From positions 10,844,206-10,908,205 of the forward strand of contig JAMXIF010001164.1 of the NCBI GenBank assembly GCA_028583685.1: a DNA stretch of 64,000 bases. The letters run 5' to 3'. Both the position numbers and the translations under genes were made by a program. Positions 21,840 through 32,785 of the stretch are shown one piece after another. This DNA is from Petaurus breviceps papuanus. Its lineage: Eukaryota > Chordata > Mammalia > Diprotodontia > Petauridae. The notes under the pieces are model-generated. The model saw only the letters and a list, made by a program, of their open reading frames with translations, was not told the origin of the DNA and searched no databases. Each line of letters starts with the position of its first letter. Position 1 is the first letter of the stretch.

Positions 21840-22060
21840 TAGGAGCTGGAAGACTACAGTTCTTTTCCCAGGTATAGTAGCTTTATTTATGTGACCATGG
21901 GTAAAGAATTCTTTCCTCAGGTAACCTCAGTTTCCTCCTCTTTAGAATGAGTACACTCACAGAGTACCTCACAGAATTTTTGTGAATATCAGGTGAGAGA
22001 AATATATGAAAATGGTTTTTTACCATAAAACAAATGGAATGATATTATTGTTATTATCAT
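21840..22060 (+). repeat. MIR-class SINE
   Basis: CCATGGGTAAAGAATTCTTT, AACCTCAGTTTCCTCCTCTT and TCAGGTGAGAGAAATATATG follow the MIR order through to the TTATTGTTATTATCAT tail. Confidence 0.6.
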
Positions 22061-22140
22061 GATTTAATCAACTGTCCTTCAGTTGTCACTCAGCATAGAG
22101 TGACTAGGTTGACATGAATGAGTATTAGTATTATTAGTGG

Positions 22141-22205
22141 CAGTGGTGGTGGTAGTAGTAGTGGTGGTGGTGGTGGTGGTGGTGGTAGTAGTAGTAGTAG
22201 TAGTA
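22141..22205. repeat. (GGT)n/(AGT)n trinucleotide microsatellite
   Basis: Alternating blocks of GGT and AGT triplets. It is followed at 22206-22239 by a minus-strand MIR tail (GAAATTTATATAGCACCTAT). Confidence 0.9.
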
Positions 22206-22239
22206 AATAGCTGAAATTTATATAGCACCTATTGTGCTG

Positions 22240-22806
22240 TTAAACCCCGCCTTCTTAGAGACTGACAAACTATCCTGTTGGTAAACCCTGTGCAGTTCTT
22301 GTTTTCATTTTGCAGCTTCTGAATTTCTCCATTATTTTCATCAGACCCAGTGGTTACAGCAAATGGAGCAATTCTGAATGCTGCAGACAGGTTCACTTGT
22401 GTTTGCAGTGTACTTCCCAAGTATTTACACATGGATGATGAGGCTGACGCACACATTGCCACAGCTAACTCAGCATTTGGGAAGCCAGAAAGAAAGTGTG
22501 GGAGAGAAAAACTCTTAAGCTGCATGCCAAATAAAGGTCTACAGAGCTGCTGTGTGCACCGTCCCCCCCCATGAAACGCACGCCGCGCTCTGAGCTGCAT
22601 CCACTCAGAGCTGCAGCAGTGAGCACATCATCCTGTTCTTTATTGAATTCATTATTGAATAAAGGTACATTTTTTGTTCACATTTACCTGTTTATTAAAA
22701 TTGCTGTCAATGTTCATTAAAATAAGCCCTCCCCTGAAAATAAGCCCTCTGGTGTTTTTCTGTCCAAAAAAAAATAATAAGACAGTGTCTTATTATCGGG
22801 GAAACA
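22240..22806. repeat. unassigned interspersed element with terminal palindrome
   Basis: An approximately 570-bp block with more CpG than its flanks. Its right end reads GTCTTATTATCGGGGAAACA and CGG before a TA. That is, from the right, TA-CCGTGTTTCCCCGATAATAAG, a terminus of the kind seen in TA-targeting DNA transposons. A perfect 10-bp inverted repeat lies at 22774-22796 and an 8-bp hairpin at 22587-22611 (9-nt loop). Two direct AAAATAAGCCCT copies sit near 22720 and 22737. No matching left terminus was found, so it may be truncated. A 123-codon minus-strand open frame (22229-22600) matches nothing I know. Confidence 0.5.
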
Positions 22807-22871
22807 CGGTAAGTACCTGCTACCTTTGCCAACACAAAGGATCCTCAAATTCAAATTACATTACCATTACA
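22807..22871 (-). repeat. LTR end fragment, same family as the solo LTR at 39-40 kb
   Basis: TTGCCAACACAAAGGATCC, CTCAAATTCAAATTACATTA and the terminal CATTACA match 40088-40151 closely. Only the first 65 bp of the LTR (minus-strand sense) remain, ending where the unassigned element begins. Confidence 0.75.
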
Positions 22872-22889
22872 TCAGCAATGAAGAAAACC

Positions 22890-24020
22890 ATAAATCAATA
22901 AACATTTATTGAGTCTACTATATGCCATAAATGTGTTGGATGCTTAGGTTGCAAAGATAAAAGAAAAATAAAAAACAAAAACAAAAACAAAACAATTCTC
23001 TGCCTTCCAGGGAGCTTACTCTGTAGCTAAAAAATAGAATAGGTAGATAAATAGTTATGTATGAAATGGATAAAAGGTGATTGGGTGGAGGGAAGGGAAA
23101 GACTGAGATTTGAGGAGGTGGGGGGAATCAGGGAAGACTTCATGTAAATAGTAGTGTTTGATCTAAGCCTGGAAGAAAACTAGGAATTTTGAGAAATGAA
23201 GATGAGGAGGGAGTGTATTCTAGTCATACAGAATAGCCTCTGTAAAGGAATGGAAATGGGAGATGGAGTGCTCTTTGAGAGCAATGGCATCAGACCAGTT
23301 CATCTGGGTTTCTGAGTTCATGGAGTGATGCAATGGATAGAAAAGTGGGTTCAGACCAGGTTGAGAACTTCTTTAAATGCTAACCAGAGGAGTTTCTGTT
23401 TGACCCTGCAGGTAATGGGGAACCACTGGAATTAATTGAATAGTGGAGTAAGATGGCCAGTGTTGCGCTTTAGCAAAATCATTTTGACAGCTACGTGGAG
23501 CATGGATTGCAGGGGTAATCATGTGCTTTAGGAAAATCAGTTTGGTGTCTGTGCAGAGGAGAGAGTGGAGTGGAGATAGGCTTGGGGCAGGGGGAACAAT
23601 TAGGGTGCTACTGTAACAGTCAAGGGGAGAGATGATGAGGGACTGAATTAAGCTGATGGATGTTTGAGTGTAGAGAAGTGTATCTGAGAGATATGGAGAG
23701 ACAACTGACAAGATCTGATGGGTGACTGCATGTATGAGGTGAGAATGCCAAGCCCAGGATGACACCAAGGCTGTAAATCCTGGGGAGTGGAAAGCGTGGT
23801 GTTCCTGACTGAGATAGGGAAGTTCAGGTGTTTCGGGAGGAGTGGGGTGAGGTGGGGAGAACATGGGGGTTCTGGTTTAGATAATGTTGAGTTTGAGATG
23901 CCTATGGGCAATCCAGTACAAAATGTCAAGTTAGCAGGCTGAATGTTACATAATCGTGTCAATAGCAATCATATCATCTTAATAAATATCTAGCAAAAGA
24001 GATCAGATCAGAAAGAGCAG
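22890..24020 (-). repeat. L2 LINE, reverse-transcriptase C-terminus and 3' UTR
   Basis: Long reverse L2 copy. It starts with AATAAACATTTATTGAGTCT and ends near GGCAATCCAGTACAAAATGT. The minus-strand frame across 23373-23864 reads like the C-terminal L2 reverse-transcriptase region (SLIQSLIISPLDCYSST, then LSPLHSLLCTDTKLIFLKH). The frame is broken up and not functional. Confidence 0.85.
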
Positions 24021-24339
24021 TCAGGGAATGAAGAGAAGAACCAATCCTGTGGGCAGGAGTCTGCAGATCATCTTGTCATGTAATATAATCATTATTATTG
24101 CTATATTATTATATAGAATGTAAATACATAATATGTAATTAAATGTAATATTAAAATAGTTATAATATTAGAATGATTTTCCCTATGTCATTCCTCTCAA
24201 ATCCACTGAGGAGAGGGACTTGTTCATGTTTTTATACCCTCTGACAGTGGGTGAAGGAAAATGACAGATAAGTCACTTTCCCTCCCCCTACTACCATTGC
24301 AATGACATTTGCCCCGACCTAGGGAAGACCATACTGATT

Positions 24340-24520
24340 ATAGAATCATAGGATCAATTTGTGCCTGGAAGGGATATTCAACCTCCTCTTTTTAGACTTG
24401 AAGAAACTGAAGCCTGGAAGAGAGGATAAGTAGCTGAGCAGAAGCCAAATAGTTAATACATGAAAGAACTGAGATTTTAACCCAGGTTTTCTAACTTCCA
24501 AATTCCATATTCTGCCCCCC
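24340..24520 (-). repeat. THER/MIR-class SINE
   Basis: ATTATAGAATCATAGGATCA, CTTTTTAGACTTGAAGAAAC and TAACCCAGGTTTTCTAACTT in reverse order of the class. AT-rich sequence lies to the left at 24060-24180, and 24521-25270 to the right is unassigned. Confidence 0.6.
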
Positions 24521-25274
24521 CCCCCAACCACAGTGATTTACAGGTCATTTCCATTTATCTATTAAATTACTTTAAAAAATATATTGAAAAAGTTAAACCT
24601 AAGATTCTTTAGGGGGTCACTCCTCCCTCTTAAGAACAAAAATAACAACCAGAGGGAAAGCTCCCAGGTCTATGTATGTTTCTTAGTGTGGATTTGCTGG
24701 TTACAACATGGGTATTATTTACTGAAAGTTTTGCTATGCAGCATACACATTGGCTGTGTTTCTATGGTGTCTAGTGGGCAAAGGGAGGTATGTGTTATCC
24801 ATTTCTAAATCTGGACTGCAGAGGTGGATGTTCCCAAGAGCCTCGATTGCTGAGAAAACAGCTTGTTGGGGCTCTCAGATCAAGTAAATAAAAAGTGAAA
24901 CATATGCCTGTCTGGACCAGCTTTAGATGTTAATGTTCTGGGTCCTCTGAGTCATTGTAAGCAGACAATCACATTGACCACCCAGATGGAAATGCTCCTT
25001 GAAGCACTGGAAGGATTTTTTTAAGGTATTGTATTGGTGCTTGGTGTCATAAAGGTGAGGGGTTCTCTGGGCACAAAGCTTAGCTGACCTTTATGCTCTC
25101 TATAACTTTTGATACAAATGATTCATTTGTATCAATAATCAGCACTGAGCTTTTCTGAATCACTTTTGTACCTGTTGGAATGCAAATAACACTGAGATCT
25201 TTCCATCTTAGAATGCTAAGCAAAGGCTGGAAACTGATTTTGGGCATTTGAACTGAGAAATTCAGTTTAAATCC

Positions 25275-25365
25275 ACTATTATCGATTAAGCTCTTACTTG
25301 TTCTAAGTGCTATAAAATAAAAAGTGACATAATCATTGCCCTCAGGGAACTTACTATGTAGTAAC
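25275..25365 (-). repeat. L2 LINE 3' end fragment
   Basis: TAAGCTCTTACTTGTTCTAA and CATTGCCCTCAGGGAACTTA, a degraded L2 terminus. Confidence 0.55.
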
Positions 25366-25399
25366 CAATAGCTTCAAGTTTAAGAAAAGCTTATATTAA

Positions 25400-25555
25400 A
25401 ATACAACTTGAAGACTCACACAGCAGATCTACTAGGTAGCAGCAGACTTTAGGCCATTCACCAACTTTCAGGACCTCAGTGTCTATCTCAGTAAAATGGG
25501 GGTGGTGTCGTGGAACTAGGTGGCTTCTAATGTTTCTTCTTGCTCTAAGTTTGGT
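25400..25555 (+). repeat. THER/MIR-class SINE
   Basis: GGACCTCAGTGTCTATCTCA, GTAAAATGGGGGTGGTGTCG and TGGCTTCTAATGTTTCTTCT mark the 3' half of the class. Confidence 0.5.
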
Positions 25556-25559
25556 GCCT

Positions 25560-25740
25560 CCCTTATAACAACACCATGAGATTTGTAGTCCAAATATTAT
25601 TAGTCAGATTTAATAGATGAGGAAACTGAGGCTTCAGAGACTTTGTAGCTTGGCCCTGTGTATAAGGTTAATTAGTTTGAAAGCTGGGATTCAAACCTAG
25701 GTCTCTTGATTGTAAATCCCATATTCTTTCCAGAGTATGT
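25560..25740 (-). repeat. MIR-class SINE
   Basis: CAACACCATGAGATTTGTAG, TAGATGAGGAAACTGAGGCT and TTCAAACCTAGGTCTCTTGA. 25741-26204 beyond it shows nothing recognisable. Confidence 0.65.
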
Positions 25741-26204
25741 AAGCCTCTCTAGTAGAGATATAAACAATTAAAATTACTATTGTTAAGTAACTTAAAGTTC
25801 ATTTTTCCTCAAGCTGCAGAATACAACATAAATTTAAAAAAAAAAGTGTTCAATGTAGAAATTAGTTTTGCTTGACTATACATATTTCTTACAAGGATTT
25901 TATTTTTTCTTCTTAATTGGGGGTGAAGAAAGGGAGATAAAATAAGAAAGGGAGATAAAATGAGTTTATTTAATTTTCTAAAATCCAAACTACAGTTGGA
26001 TGAATTTGATTTGAGGTGAAGTTGACATTTCCTTAAGTTTCTTTTTTCTTTTTTCTTCTACCTAACTTTTCCCTGTCAAGCATGGGATTCACACTGCCTT
26101 GTTCTGCGTTCACAGATGAATTTATTCTATACTGAAGGAAATACTAATGTCAGCTTCCCAAAGCACCTACCAGATAAAGGTGCTTCTAAGTTGAGCACTG
26201 CTTC

Positions 26205-26660
26205 TTAGGGGCAGAATGATGCAGTGGATAGAATCATGAACTTGAAGTCAACTTGAAGACCTGGGTTTTGAATCCTGCCTCAGGCATTTAGTAGCTGAGT
26301 GACTTTGCTGTTCAGTCAAGTCCAACATTTCATAACCCCTTGGACCACAGCAGGCCAATACTGTACATGGAGTTTTCTTGGGAAAGTTGTCATTTTCTTC
26401 TCTAGTGAATTAAGGCAAACAGAGATTAAGTGACTTGCCCAGGATAACACATCTATTAAGTGCCTGAGTCTGAATTTGAACTCAGATCTTTCCGACTCCA
26501 GGCCCAGAGCTCTATTCACTAAGCCATCTAGCTGCCCCAGCTGAGTGACTAGAAATCCCTTACCCTCTTTGGGTACTGGTTTCCTTATCGATAAAATGAG
26601 GTAATTGGATTAGATGGACTCTAAACTCCTTATCAGCTAGAAATCTGGAATGTTATTTCC
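26205..26660 (+). repeat. MIR/THER SINE split by a Mar1 insertion
   Basis: The left part holds GCAGAATGATGCAGTGGATA and GAAGACCTGGGTTTTGAATC. The right part, from 26539, continues with ACTAGAAATCCCTTACCCTC and ATAAAATGAGGTAATTGGAT. The two halves are contiguous once the Mar1 copy at 26305-26538 is removed. Confidence 0.8.
26305..26538 (-). repeat. Mar1-like SINE nested in MIR
   Basis: Reverse Mar1: TTTTCTTGGGAAAGTTGTCA, GTGACTTGCCCAGGATAACA and CATCTAGCTGCCCC. A perfect 12-bp duplication AGCTGAGTGACT at 26293-26304 and 26539-26550 fixes both ends. Confidence 0.9.
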
Positions 26661-26684
26661 TTCCCAGATGCTTCTAAGACAGTG

Positions 26685-27242
26685 GTTCTCAATGTTTTTG
26701 CCTCAGGATCTCTTTACACTTTTAAAAATTATTGAAGACTCCAAAGAGCTTTTTTATGTAGGTTATATTATTCTATTCATATTTACTGTATTAAATTAAA
26801 ACTGATGAACATTTTAAAAGATTTATTAATTCATTTAAAAGTCATAGTAATAAGTCCATTACATGTTAACATAAATAACTTTTTTGTGAAAATAACTATA
26901 TTTTCCAAAACAAAATAATTAGTTTGGCAGTGATTTTTGCCATTTTTGAAAAAAATGCCTGGCTTAATAGAAGACAACTGGATTCTATCTGCTTCTGCAT
27001 TCAATCTGTTGTGATGTGTTATTTTGGTTTAATTTTCTGAAGAAAGCCTGATGTCATAGAAATATGTAGTATGAAAATTGAGTATTTTAGTAGGCAACTA
27101 ATGTCTTAGTATTAATATGAAAATGTTTTTTTTCAAAAAAAAATAATAATAAAAAGAAAATGGTTTTGATCTCACTGGCTTCCTGAAAATGTCTCTGGGA
27201 CTCCCAGGGGTCCACAGACCATACTTTGAAGTTGTTCTAGAA
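26685..27242. repeat. old hAT-like DNA transposon remnant
   Basis: Starts CAGTGGTTCTCAATGTTTTT and ends with CAGGGGTCCACAGACCATAC, the kind of termini known from mammalian hAT-Charlie derivatives. The interior is AT-rich and noncoding (for example ATTACATGTTAACATAAATA). The termini are only roughly inverted. Family name not assigned. Confidence 0.6.
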
Positions 27243-27550
27243 TAAAATACAAACCCCTCATTTTAGCATTAAAGGCTTTTTAACCTACTTTTCCAGCTCA
27301 AACCTACTTTTTCAGTTCAAATACCATCTCAGTGAGTTTTACTAGTTATGTGACTCTTGATAAATCTTAAGACCTCTCTGAGCCCAAGTTTCCTCATTTG
27401 TAAAATGAGAAGATTGAATTTCTCCTTCAATTCTATGATCCTTGAGGGCAGAAATTATTTTTGCTTTTTATCTTTACATCTTCAGAACCTTCCCAAATCT
27501 GCCTTACATACAGGCATAGAAGATGCTAAAAAAAAAAGTTTGTTAAACTA
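27243..27550 (+). repeat. L2 fragments around a THER-class SINE
   Basis: 27243-27320 (GAATAAAATACAAACCCC) and 27445-27550 (TTGAGGGCAGAAATTATTTT) are L2 3' segments. Between them, GTTATGTGACTCTTGATAAA and TCATTTGTAAAATGAGAAGA belong to a SINE of the THER/MIR class. Confidence 0.5.
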
Positions 27551-27832
27551 AATTGAGTAGACTTTTTGCCAAAGAATATTAAAAATTTTTTCAAAACTCC
27601 TATCTTATAGACTGTGAACTTAGAGCTAATTCCATTTTCCCTTCTCATTACCTCAGAGGGGAAGTATAGCATTCTGGGAGTAGTAATTAATCATTAGTTT
27701 TTTAAAAATTATTATTAACCTCTCACTGGAAAAGCAAGCCTACACTGTCCCCTCCCCGCCATGAATTAACTAGGGCCCAAGTGGGCAGAGAGCCCTGAAT
27801 GAAATTTAGAGGCTGGGTATATTCCCTCAGTG

Positions 27833-28215
27833 GGAGGCAGCTAGGTGTATTTGAAAGAACACTTGAAGAATAACTGGGAGATTGAGGTTTTAGGCAGGAT
27901 TCTGACACAACCTGAATGTCTGACCCCTGGCAAGATATTCCATTGCTCTAGGTCTTATTCAAAATGAGGCATAAGATGGGAAGAGACACAAACTTGGAGT
28001 CAGAAGACTTGGAATCAAGCACTGTCTGGGACATTTGCCATCCACACCAGGAAGGTCTTTCTGACCATATAATGTCTTCTGATCCCCAATTCCTTCATTT
28101 AAAAAATGGAGATGATATTCTTTACATTTATTGAACCATAAGCTTCTTGTAAAGAAAGTGCTTAGCAAGTTATAATGTGCAATTAATTATAAGTGTGAGC
28201 TGTTCATCTGTAAAA
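27833..28215 (+). repeat. two MIR-class SINEs in tandem
   Basis: First copy: GAGGCAGCTAGGTGTATTTG head near 27833. Second copy: GAGACACAAACTTGGAGTCA near 27985, with the tail AAAATGGAGATGATATTC near 28105. Both are diverged. A G homopolymer sits at 28218-28230. Confidence 0.55.
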
Positions 28216-28247
28216 TTGTGGGGGGGGGGGGAAATTGGATTAGATTA

Positions 28248-28540
28248 GAGGGGCTGCCTGGCCCAGTGAATAAAGCACCCTGTTTGGAGTCAGAGGACCT
28301 GGCTTCCATTCTGCCTCTAATTACTGCTGCCAGTTTAATTAATCCTGCCTAGGGTCAGGGAAGTGGCATAGTAAACATTTGAGCCAAGAAGACCTGAGTT
28401 CAAATCTAGCCTCATATACTTACTAGCTGTGTGACCTTGGGTAAGCCACTAAATTTCTATCTCTGTTTCTTCAACTATAAAATGGAAATATTAATAGCAC
28501 CTACTTCACAGATTTGCTGTAAGAATCAAAGCAGGTGCCC
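28248..28540 (+). repeat. two tRNA-derived SINEs
   Basis: GGGGCTGCCTGGCCCAGTGA head and TTGGAGTCAGAGGACCTGGC form a short copy. It is followed by CAAGAAGACCTGAGTTCAAA, TAGCTGTGTGACCTTGGGTA and AACTATAAAATGGAAATATT of a second, longer MIR/THER copy. Confidence 0.65.
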
Positions 28541-28583
28541 AAAAATGTTTCCTTCCCTTCCCTGCCCTGCCCTTCCTGCCCTC

Positions 28584-28660
28584 ATTCCCTCCCTCCCTCC
28601 TTCCTTCCTTCCTTCCTTCCTTCCTTCCTTCCTTCCTTCCTTCCTTCCTTCCTTCCTTCC
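28584..28660. repeat. (CTTC)n microsatellite
   Basis: Pure TTCC tetranucleotide run following a CCCT-rich lead. Confidence 0.95.
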
Positions 28661-28739
28661 TACTTAACCTTTCTAACTCTCATTTTCTTCCTCTGTAAAA
28701 TGAAGAGTTGAACTAGATGGGTAAAGGGAAGGGAATAAT

Positions 28740-28975
28740 CATGTATATTGTGCCTCCTTTGTGCTAGGCACTGTGCTAAGTGCTTTACAAACATATTTCA
28801 TATGATCCTCACAACCTTGTGAGGTAGGTGCTGTTATTTCCTCCATTTTACAATTGAGAAGGTTAAATGACTTGGCCAGAGACACACAGCTCATGAAAGT
28901 GTGAGGTCAGATTTGAACTCAAGTCTTCCTGATTCAAAGTCCAGCACTCCATCCACTGTGTCACTAAGCTGCCTG
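28740..28975 (-). repeat. MIR/THER CORE-SINE
   Basis: Well kept reverse copy: TGTGCTAGGCACTGTGCTAA, GATCCTCACAACCTTGTGAG, AATGACTTGGCCAGAGACAC and AGATTTGAACTCAAGTCTTC. Confidence 0.8.
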
Positions 28976-29312
28976 GCTAGGTGATCTTTGAGGTTCTTTC
29001 CCACTCTAGATCTATGATCCTTGCTCTTTCAATGTGACCTTAAACAAACTCCTTACCCCCTTTAAGCCTCATTTTCCACATCTTGTGAGATTTGTAAGGT
29101 CTCTATCAGCTCTGGTTCTATGATCCTCTGATTTCTATAGTCCATTATATTTTTATAAGTTGGCTAGTTAAATGTTTGCAAAAAGAAAATCTGGTGTTGG
29201 TGGCAAGAAGGGGAAAAGACCTGGGGAAGAACAAATAAAAGCCTTCTGCTCACAGTCCTAGGAAATCCAGAACTTTTTGACATCTTCCCAGAAAGGAAGC
29301 CTTATTTCCCTG

Positions 29313-29490
29313 GGGGCAGCTAGGTGGAGCAGTGAATAGAGCACCGGCCCTGGAGTCAGGAGGACCTGAATTCAAATCCACCCTCAGATACTTAACACTA
29401 GCTGTGTGACTTGGACAAGTCGCTTAACCCCAATTGCCCTGCCTTCCTCATCCAAAAAGGTAACCCCCCCCCCAAAAAAAAAAGCAAAAA
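29313..29490 (+). repeat. tRNA-derived SINE (WSINE1-like)
   Basis: GGGGCAGCTAGGTGGAGCAG, GCACCGGCCCTGGAGTCAGG, CTTAACCCCAATTGCCCTGC, then a C/A-rich tail. Same subfamily as 8670-8826. 29495-29940 beyond it is unassigned. Confidence 0.88.
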
Positions 29491-29947
29491 ACAGACAAAA
29501 TATATCCTAGTTTTGTTCATAAGAGGGAACTAGGCCTATTGCTCCTGAAACAATAGGCAGTTACAGCGTTTTCAGGGACCGAGAAAGTGCTCAGCAGGGA
29601 AGGGACAGGCTTAATTAGCCTCAACTGATCTAGAGGCACTCACTGTACATGGTGAGACACCCTGGCCGAGTGACTTGGTTCAGTTTGTCCCTTTGTCTGT
29701 TCTAGTACAGGGCTTGACCAGCCCATTCTATCCACACAATTGACATAGAAATGGGAAGTGAGCCTGGAATCCTCGGGAAGAGAGCTAGTGTGAGCTGAAA
29801 TCTGCTCAGGGAGCTGACTGCTCTCAGCTTGTCTGGGGTTTTCTGTGCTAAGACAGAATATAGCCTTCATGCTAAAAAAAAAATTACCTAAGAGGGTAAA
29901 TGCAAAATTTTCACAGATTTTCACAATTTTTAAAAAAAATTGTCAAA

Positions 29948-30105
29948 GGGGAGGCCAGGTGGCTCAGCGAGTAAGAGCACCAGCTCCAGTTTCGGGATGA
30001 CCTGGATCAAATGTGGGCTCAGATACTCAGCACCACACCCAGAAATAATAACTGGCCGTGTAACCTTGAGCAAGTTACTTAACCCTGATTGCTTTAAAAA
30101 AAAAA
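29948..30105 (+). repeat. SINE, CAATCGGGG subfamily
   Basis: GGGAGGCCAGGTGGCTCAGC, AGTAAGAGCACCAGCTCCAG, CGGGATGACCTGGATC and CAAGTTACTTAACCCTGATT, then poly(A). A short duplication TGTCAAA flanks it (29941-29947 and 30106-30112). It is more diverged than the copies at 20.2 and 21.3 kb. Confidence 0.85.
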
Positions 30106-30279
30106 TGTCAAATATTTTGAATGGGTACAGGGATAAATGACACATTCTTAGAATGGCAAACTGTGAAGATCTTAAAGGAAAAAAAATTAAAGTGTGGCCT
30201 ACAGACCTAGAATTAACCAGTTGTATGGTAGTTATAATGACAATAAAGAAAACTAGAGGTTCTAAAAAAGAAAAAAAGG

Positions 30280-31790
30280 AAAAAGTACACCTGTGTTCCC
30301 TTAACTGAGGCTACTCTTTCCAAAATCATCAATGATCGCTTAATTTCCACATTCAATGGTTTATCCCCCCAATACTCACTTTTCTTGTAGCCACTGATAC
30401 TATTGACCACCTTCCTCTCTTTCGTCTCTTTTTTCTGTTTTTTTTTTTTTTATGATTTTGCTCTCTCTTGCTTCTCTTATCTGATTGGTCACATCTTTTT
30501 GGTCTTTGTCAGACATATATGCTGTGGTTGTATCCATAGGGTCTGTTCTAGGCCTGAGAAAGAGAACTGTTCTATTTATACACATAGTCATTTTACCAGT
30601 TTCTATGGACAAAACTATTTTCTCTATAATGACCTATAGTTCTGTACATCTAGCCTTAGTTTCTTTCTTTAGCTCCTGTCAGGCATTGCCAACTGTCCAT
30701 TAGACATTTCAAAATAGATGCCCTTGTAGACATCTCAAATTCACCATGTCTAAAGCAGAATTTATTATATTTTCTTCCAAAGTCACCCTCCTTCCCTGTT
30801 TGTATTGAGGGCACTATTATCTTAACATTCTCTTAGTTTTACAAACTTGGTGGGTGGTGTTTTCTTTGACTTGTTACTCTCACTAACCCTACTTATCCAA
30901 CCATTTGCCACATCTTGTCATTTCTGTGTCTACAACGTGACTGAATTTGCCCATCCTCTCCCTTCATGCAGCCTCTAGCCCAGAACAGAGCCTTATCATC
31001 TCTTGCTATAAGTCATGAAAAATTCTCCTAATTGGGGTCTGTGTCTAAAGTCTCTCCCTACTCTGATCCAGCCTCCTCACAGTTGACAGAATAGTTTTTT
31101 AGAGTTAAAAAATAGGCCATTTCAACTCTACCTAGTAAAATCTAGAGATCCTTTATGACCTTCAGGATCAAATATAAATGCCTCTGTTCAGCATTAAAAT
31201 TTTTTACAACCTGATCACTTCCTACCTTTTCCAGTCTGGTCATGTATTACTTCCTCTCAACCCTCTCTATGGTCCCACTGGTCTGGCCTCTTTGCTGTGT
31301 TTCACATTGGACCCTTTATCTCCAGTCTCTGGATCTTTGAACTACCTATCTCTCATTCTTGGAATTCTATCACTCCTCATTCCACCTCCTGGAATCCCTG
31401 GTTTGCTTCAAGACCCAACTCAAGTGCTATCTACCATGGCAGCCATTTCTTGCCCCCCCTCCCCACTCATATGCCCAGATGCTAGAGTCTTACCTTGCTT
31501 TATGTATGAATGTATATATAGACACACAATATACATATGTATATATCTATATCTATATACATATAGATACATATGTATGTATGTATATATGTGCATAGTT
31601 TTTATCTATCTGTAGTATGTATATGTGTGTATATACACACACATATTTATAGTATCTCTCTATAGCTACATATATTGTCCTCTCCCCTTTAAAATGTAAG
31701 CTTCTTGTGGTGTGGGACCATTTCAATTTTTCTTTGTATGCCCAGTGCTTGGCATTTAGGGTAGACAATTAATACTTGTTGATTGATTGG
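30280..31790 (+). repeat. L2 LINE, long 3' copy
   Basis: Runs from the reverse-transcriptase region (GATACTATTGACCACCTTCC; GACATCTCAAATTCACCATG near 30728) through CCTTCAGGATCAAATATAAA to the 3' end (AAAATGTAAGCTTCTTGTGG, GACAATTAATACTTGTTGAT). The coding frames are decayed. A TA-rich microsatellite has expanded inside the 3' UTR at 31505-31670. Confidence 0.85.
31505..31670. repeat. TA/CA-rich microsatellite inside L2
   Basis: Impure ATAT/ACAC/ATAG repeat within the L2 3' UTR. Tyr/Ile-rich open frames here are artefacts of it. Confidence 0.85.
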
Positions 31791-32200
31791 TTTGTTTTGT
31801 GATTAGTTTATTTTATGATTGATTTGTTTGCTAGGATAATTGAAGCCTTAGTGGATGAGGCTTCCAATCTCTTCTGCTCCAGGGAAATTCTGGGAACCCT
31901 GAAGTTGTATAAGGTGGACTTTGAACAGAATGATTCAAACAGTCAACACACTGATTTATGTATCCCTGAATGTTAGTAGAAGGGGAACATAGGAAGATTC
32001 TGTTTCATTCTGAGCATTGTGTGATTGCTACAGTGCTTTAAATGGATAAGAAGAGTCTGTATAAAGAATAAATTGACATGAATTTAAGGTTTATAATTTG
32101 GGCTCATAGACCAGTCACCAAATTTTCTTACCAGATGTTACAATGAAAATTCCTGAGGGCAGGCAGGAGACACGAATCAGGTGACAATTGTTGACAATCA
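31791..32200. other. no gene seen
   Basis: Unassigned sequence beginning with a short GATTGATTTG-type T-rich repeat that extends the L2 tail. Confidence 0.5.
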
Positions 32201-32204
32201 CAGC

Positions 32205-32395
32205 AGAATCATATATTTACAGCTGAAAGGCATTGTAGAGGTCATTTGGTCCTATTTCCTATTTTTACAGATGTTAACTGAGACCCAGAGACATGAAGTG
32301 ACTTGGCCAAGATCCTACAGAGAGTAAGTAGCAGTGTCAGAATTCAAACTCAGGTCCTGTGCCTCTAAGTTCTCTTTTCTTTTCATTGCACAGAA
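32205..32395 (-). repeat. THER/MIR-class SINE
   Basis: GCTGAAAGGCATTGTAGAGG, TTTTTACAGATGTTAACTGA, AAGTGACTTGGCCAAGATCC and CAAACTCAGGTCCTGTGCCT. Confidence 0.7.
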
Positions 32396-32547
32396 GAAAT
32401 TGGCCCCAGGTAAAAGGGGGTGGTGATGAGGGAGGGACTTGATTTTCCAGTTTCATTATTTCCAATCCCTCAAATCCTTGAAAAAACTTTAGCTGATATA
32501 TTACCTGATCATCTCTTAAAAGTGGATTCTTTCAGGCCTATTTATAT

Positions 32548-32785
32548 TAATAGGTGGCACAATGGGTAGACTGCCAGGCCTGGAGTCAGGAAGACTCAAT
32601 TTCAAATCTTGCCTCAGATACTTACTAGCTATGTGGTCACTTAACCCTGTTTGCCTCAGTTTTCTCCTCTGTAAAAATGAACTGAAGAAGAGAATGGCAA
32701 CTCACTCCAGTATTTTTGCCAAAAATCTCAAAAGGGGTCATAAAGAGTTGGACATAACTGAAAAATGACTAAACAGTGATATTGG
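32548..32785 (+). repeat. Mar1-like SINE
   Basis: Plus-strand copy: AGGTGGCACAATGGGTAGAC, TGGAGTCAGGAAGACTCAAT, TTTGCCTCAGTTTTCTCCTC, CACTCCAGTATTTTTGCC and the constant tail GTCATAAAGAGTTGGACATA. There is no poly(A). Confidence 0.85.

Noticed and set aside
22229-22600. 123-codon minus-strand open frame as a host gene
   Set aside because: No recognisable domain, and it crosses from an MIR tail into the unassigned element. Kept only as part of that element's description.
23373-23864. 163-codon minus-strand open frame as a proline/serine-rich protein
   Set aside because: It lies in a reverse L2 and reads as its degraded reverse-transcriptase C-terminus.
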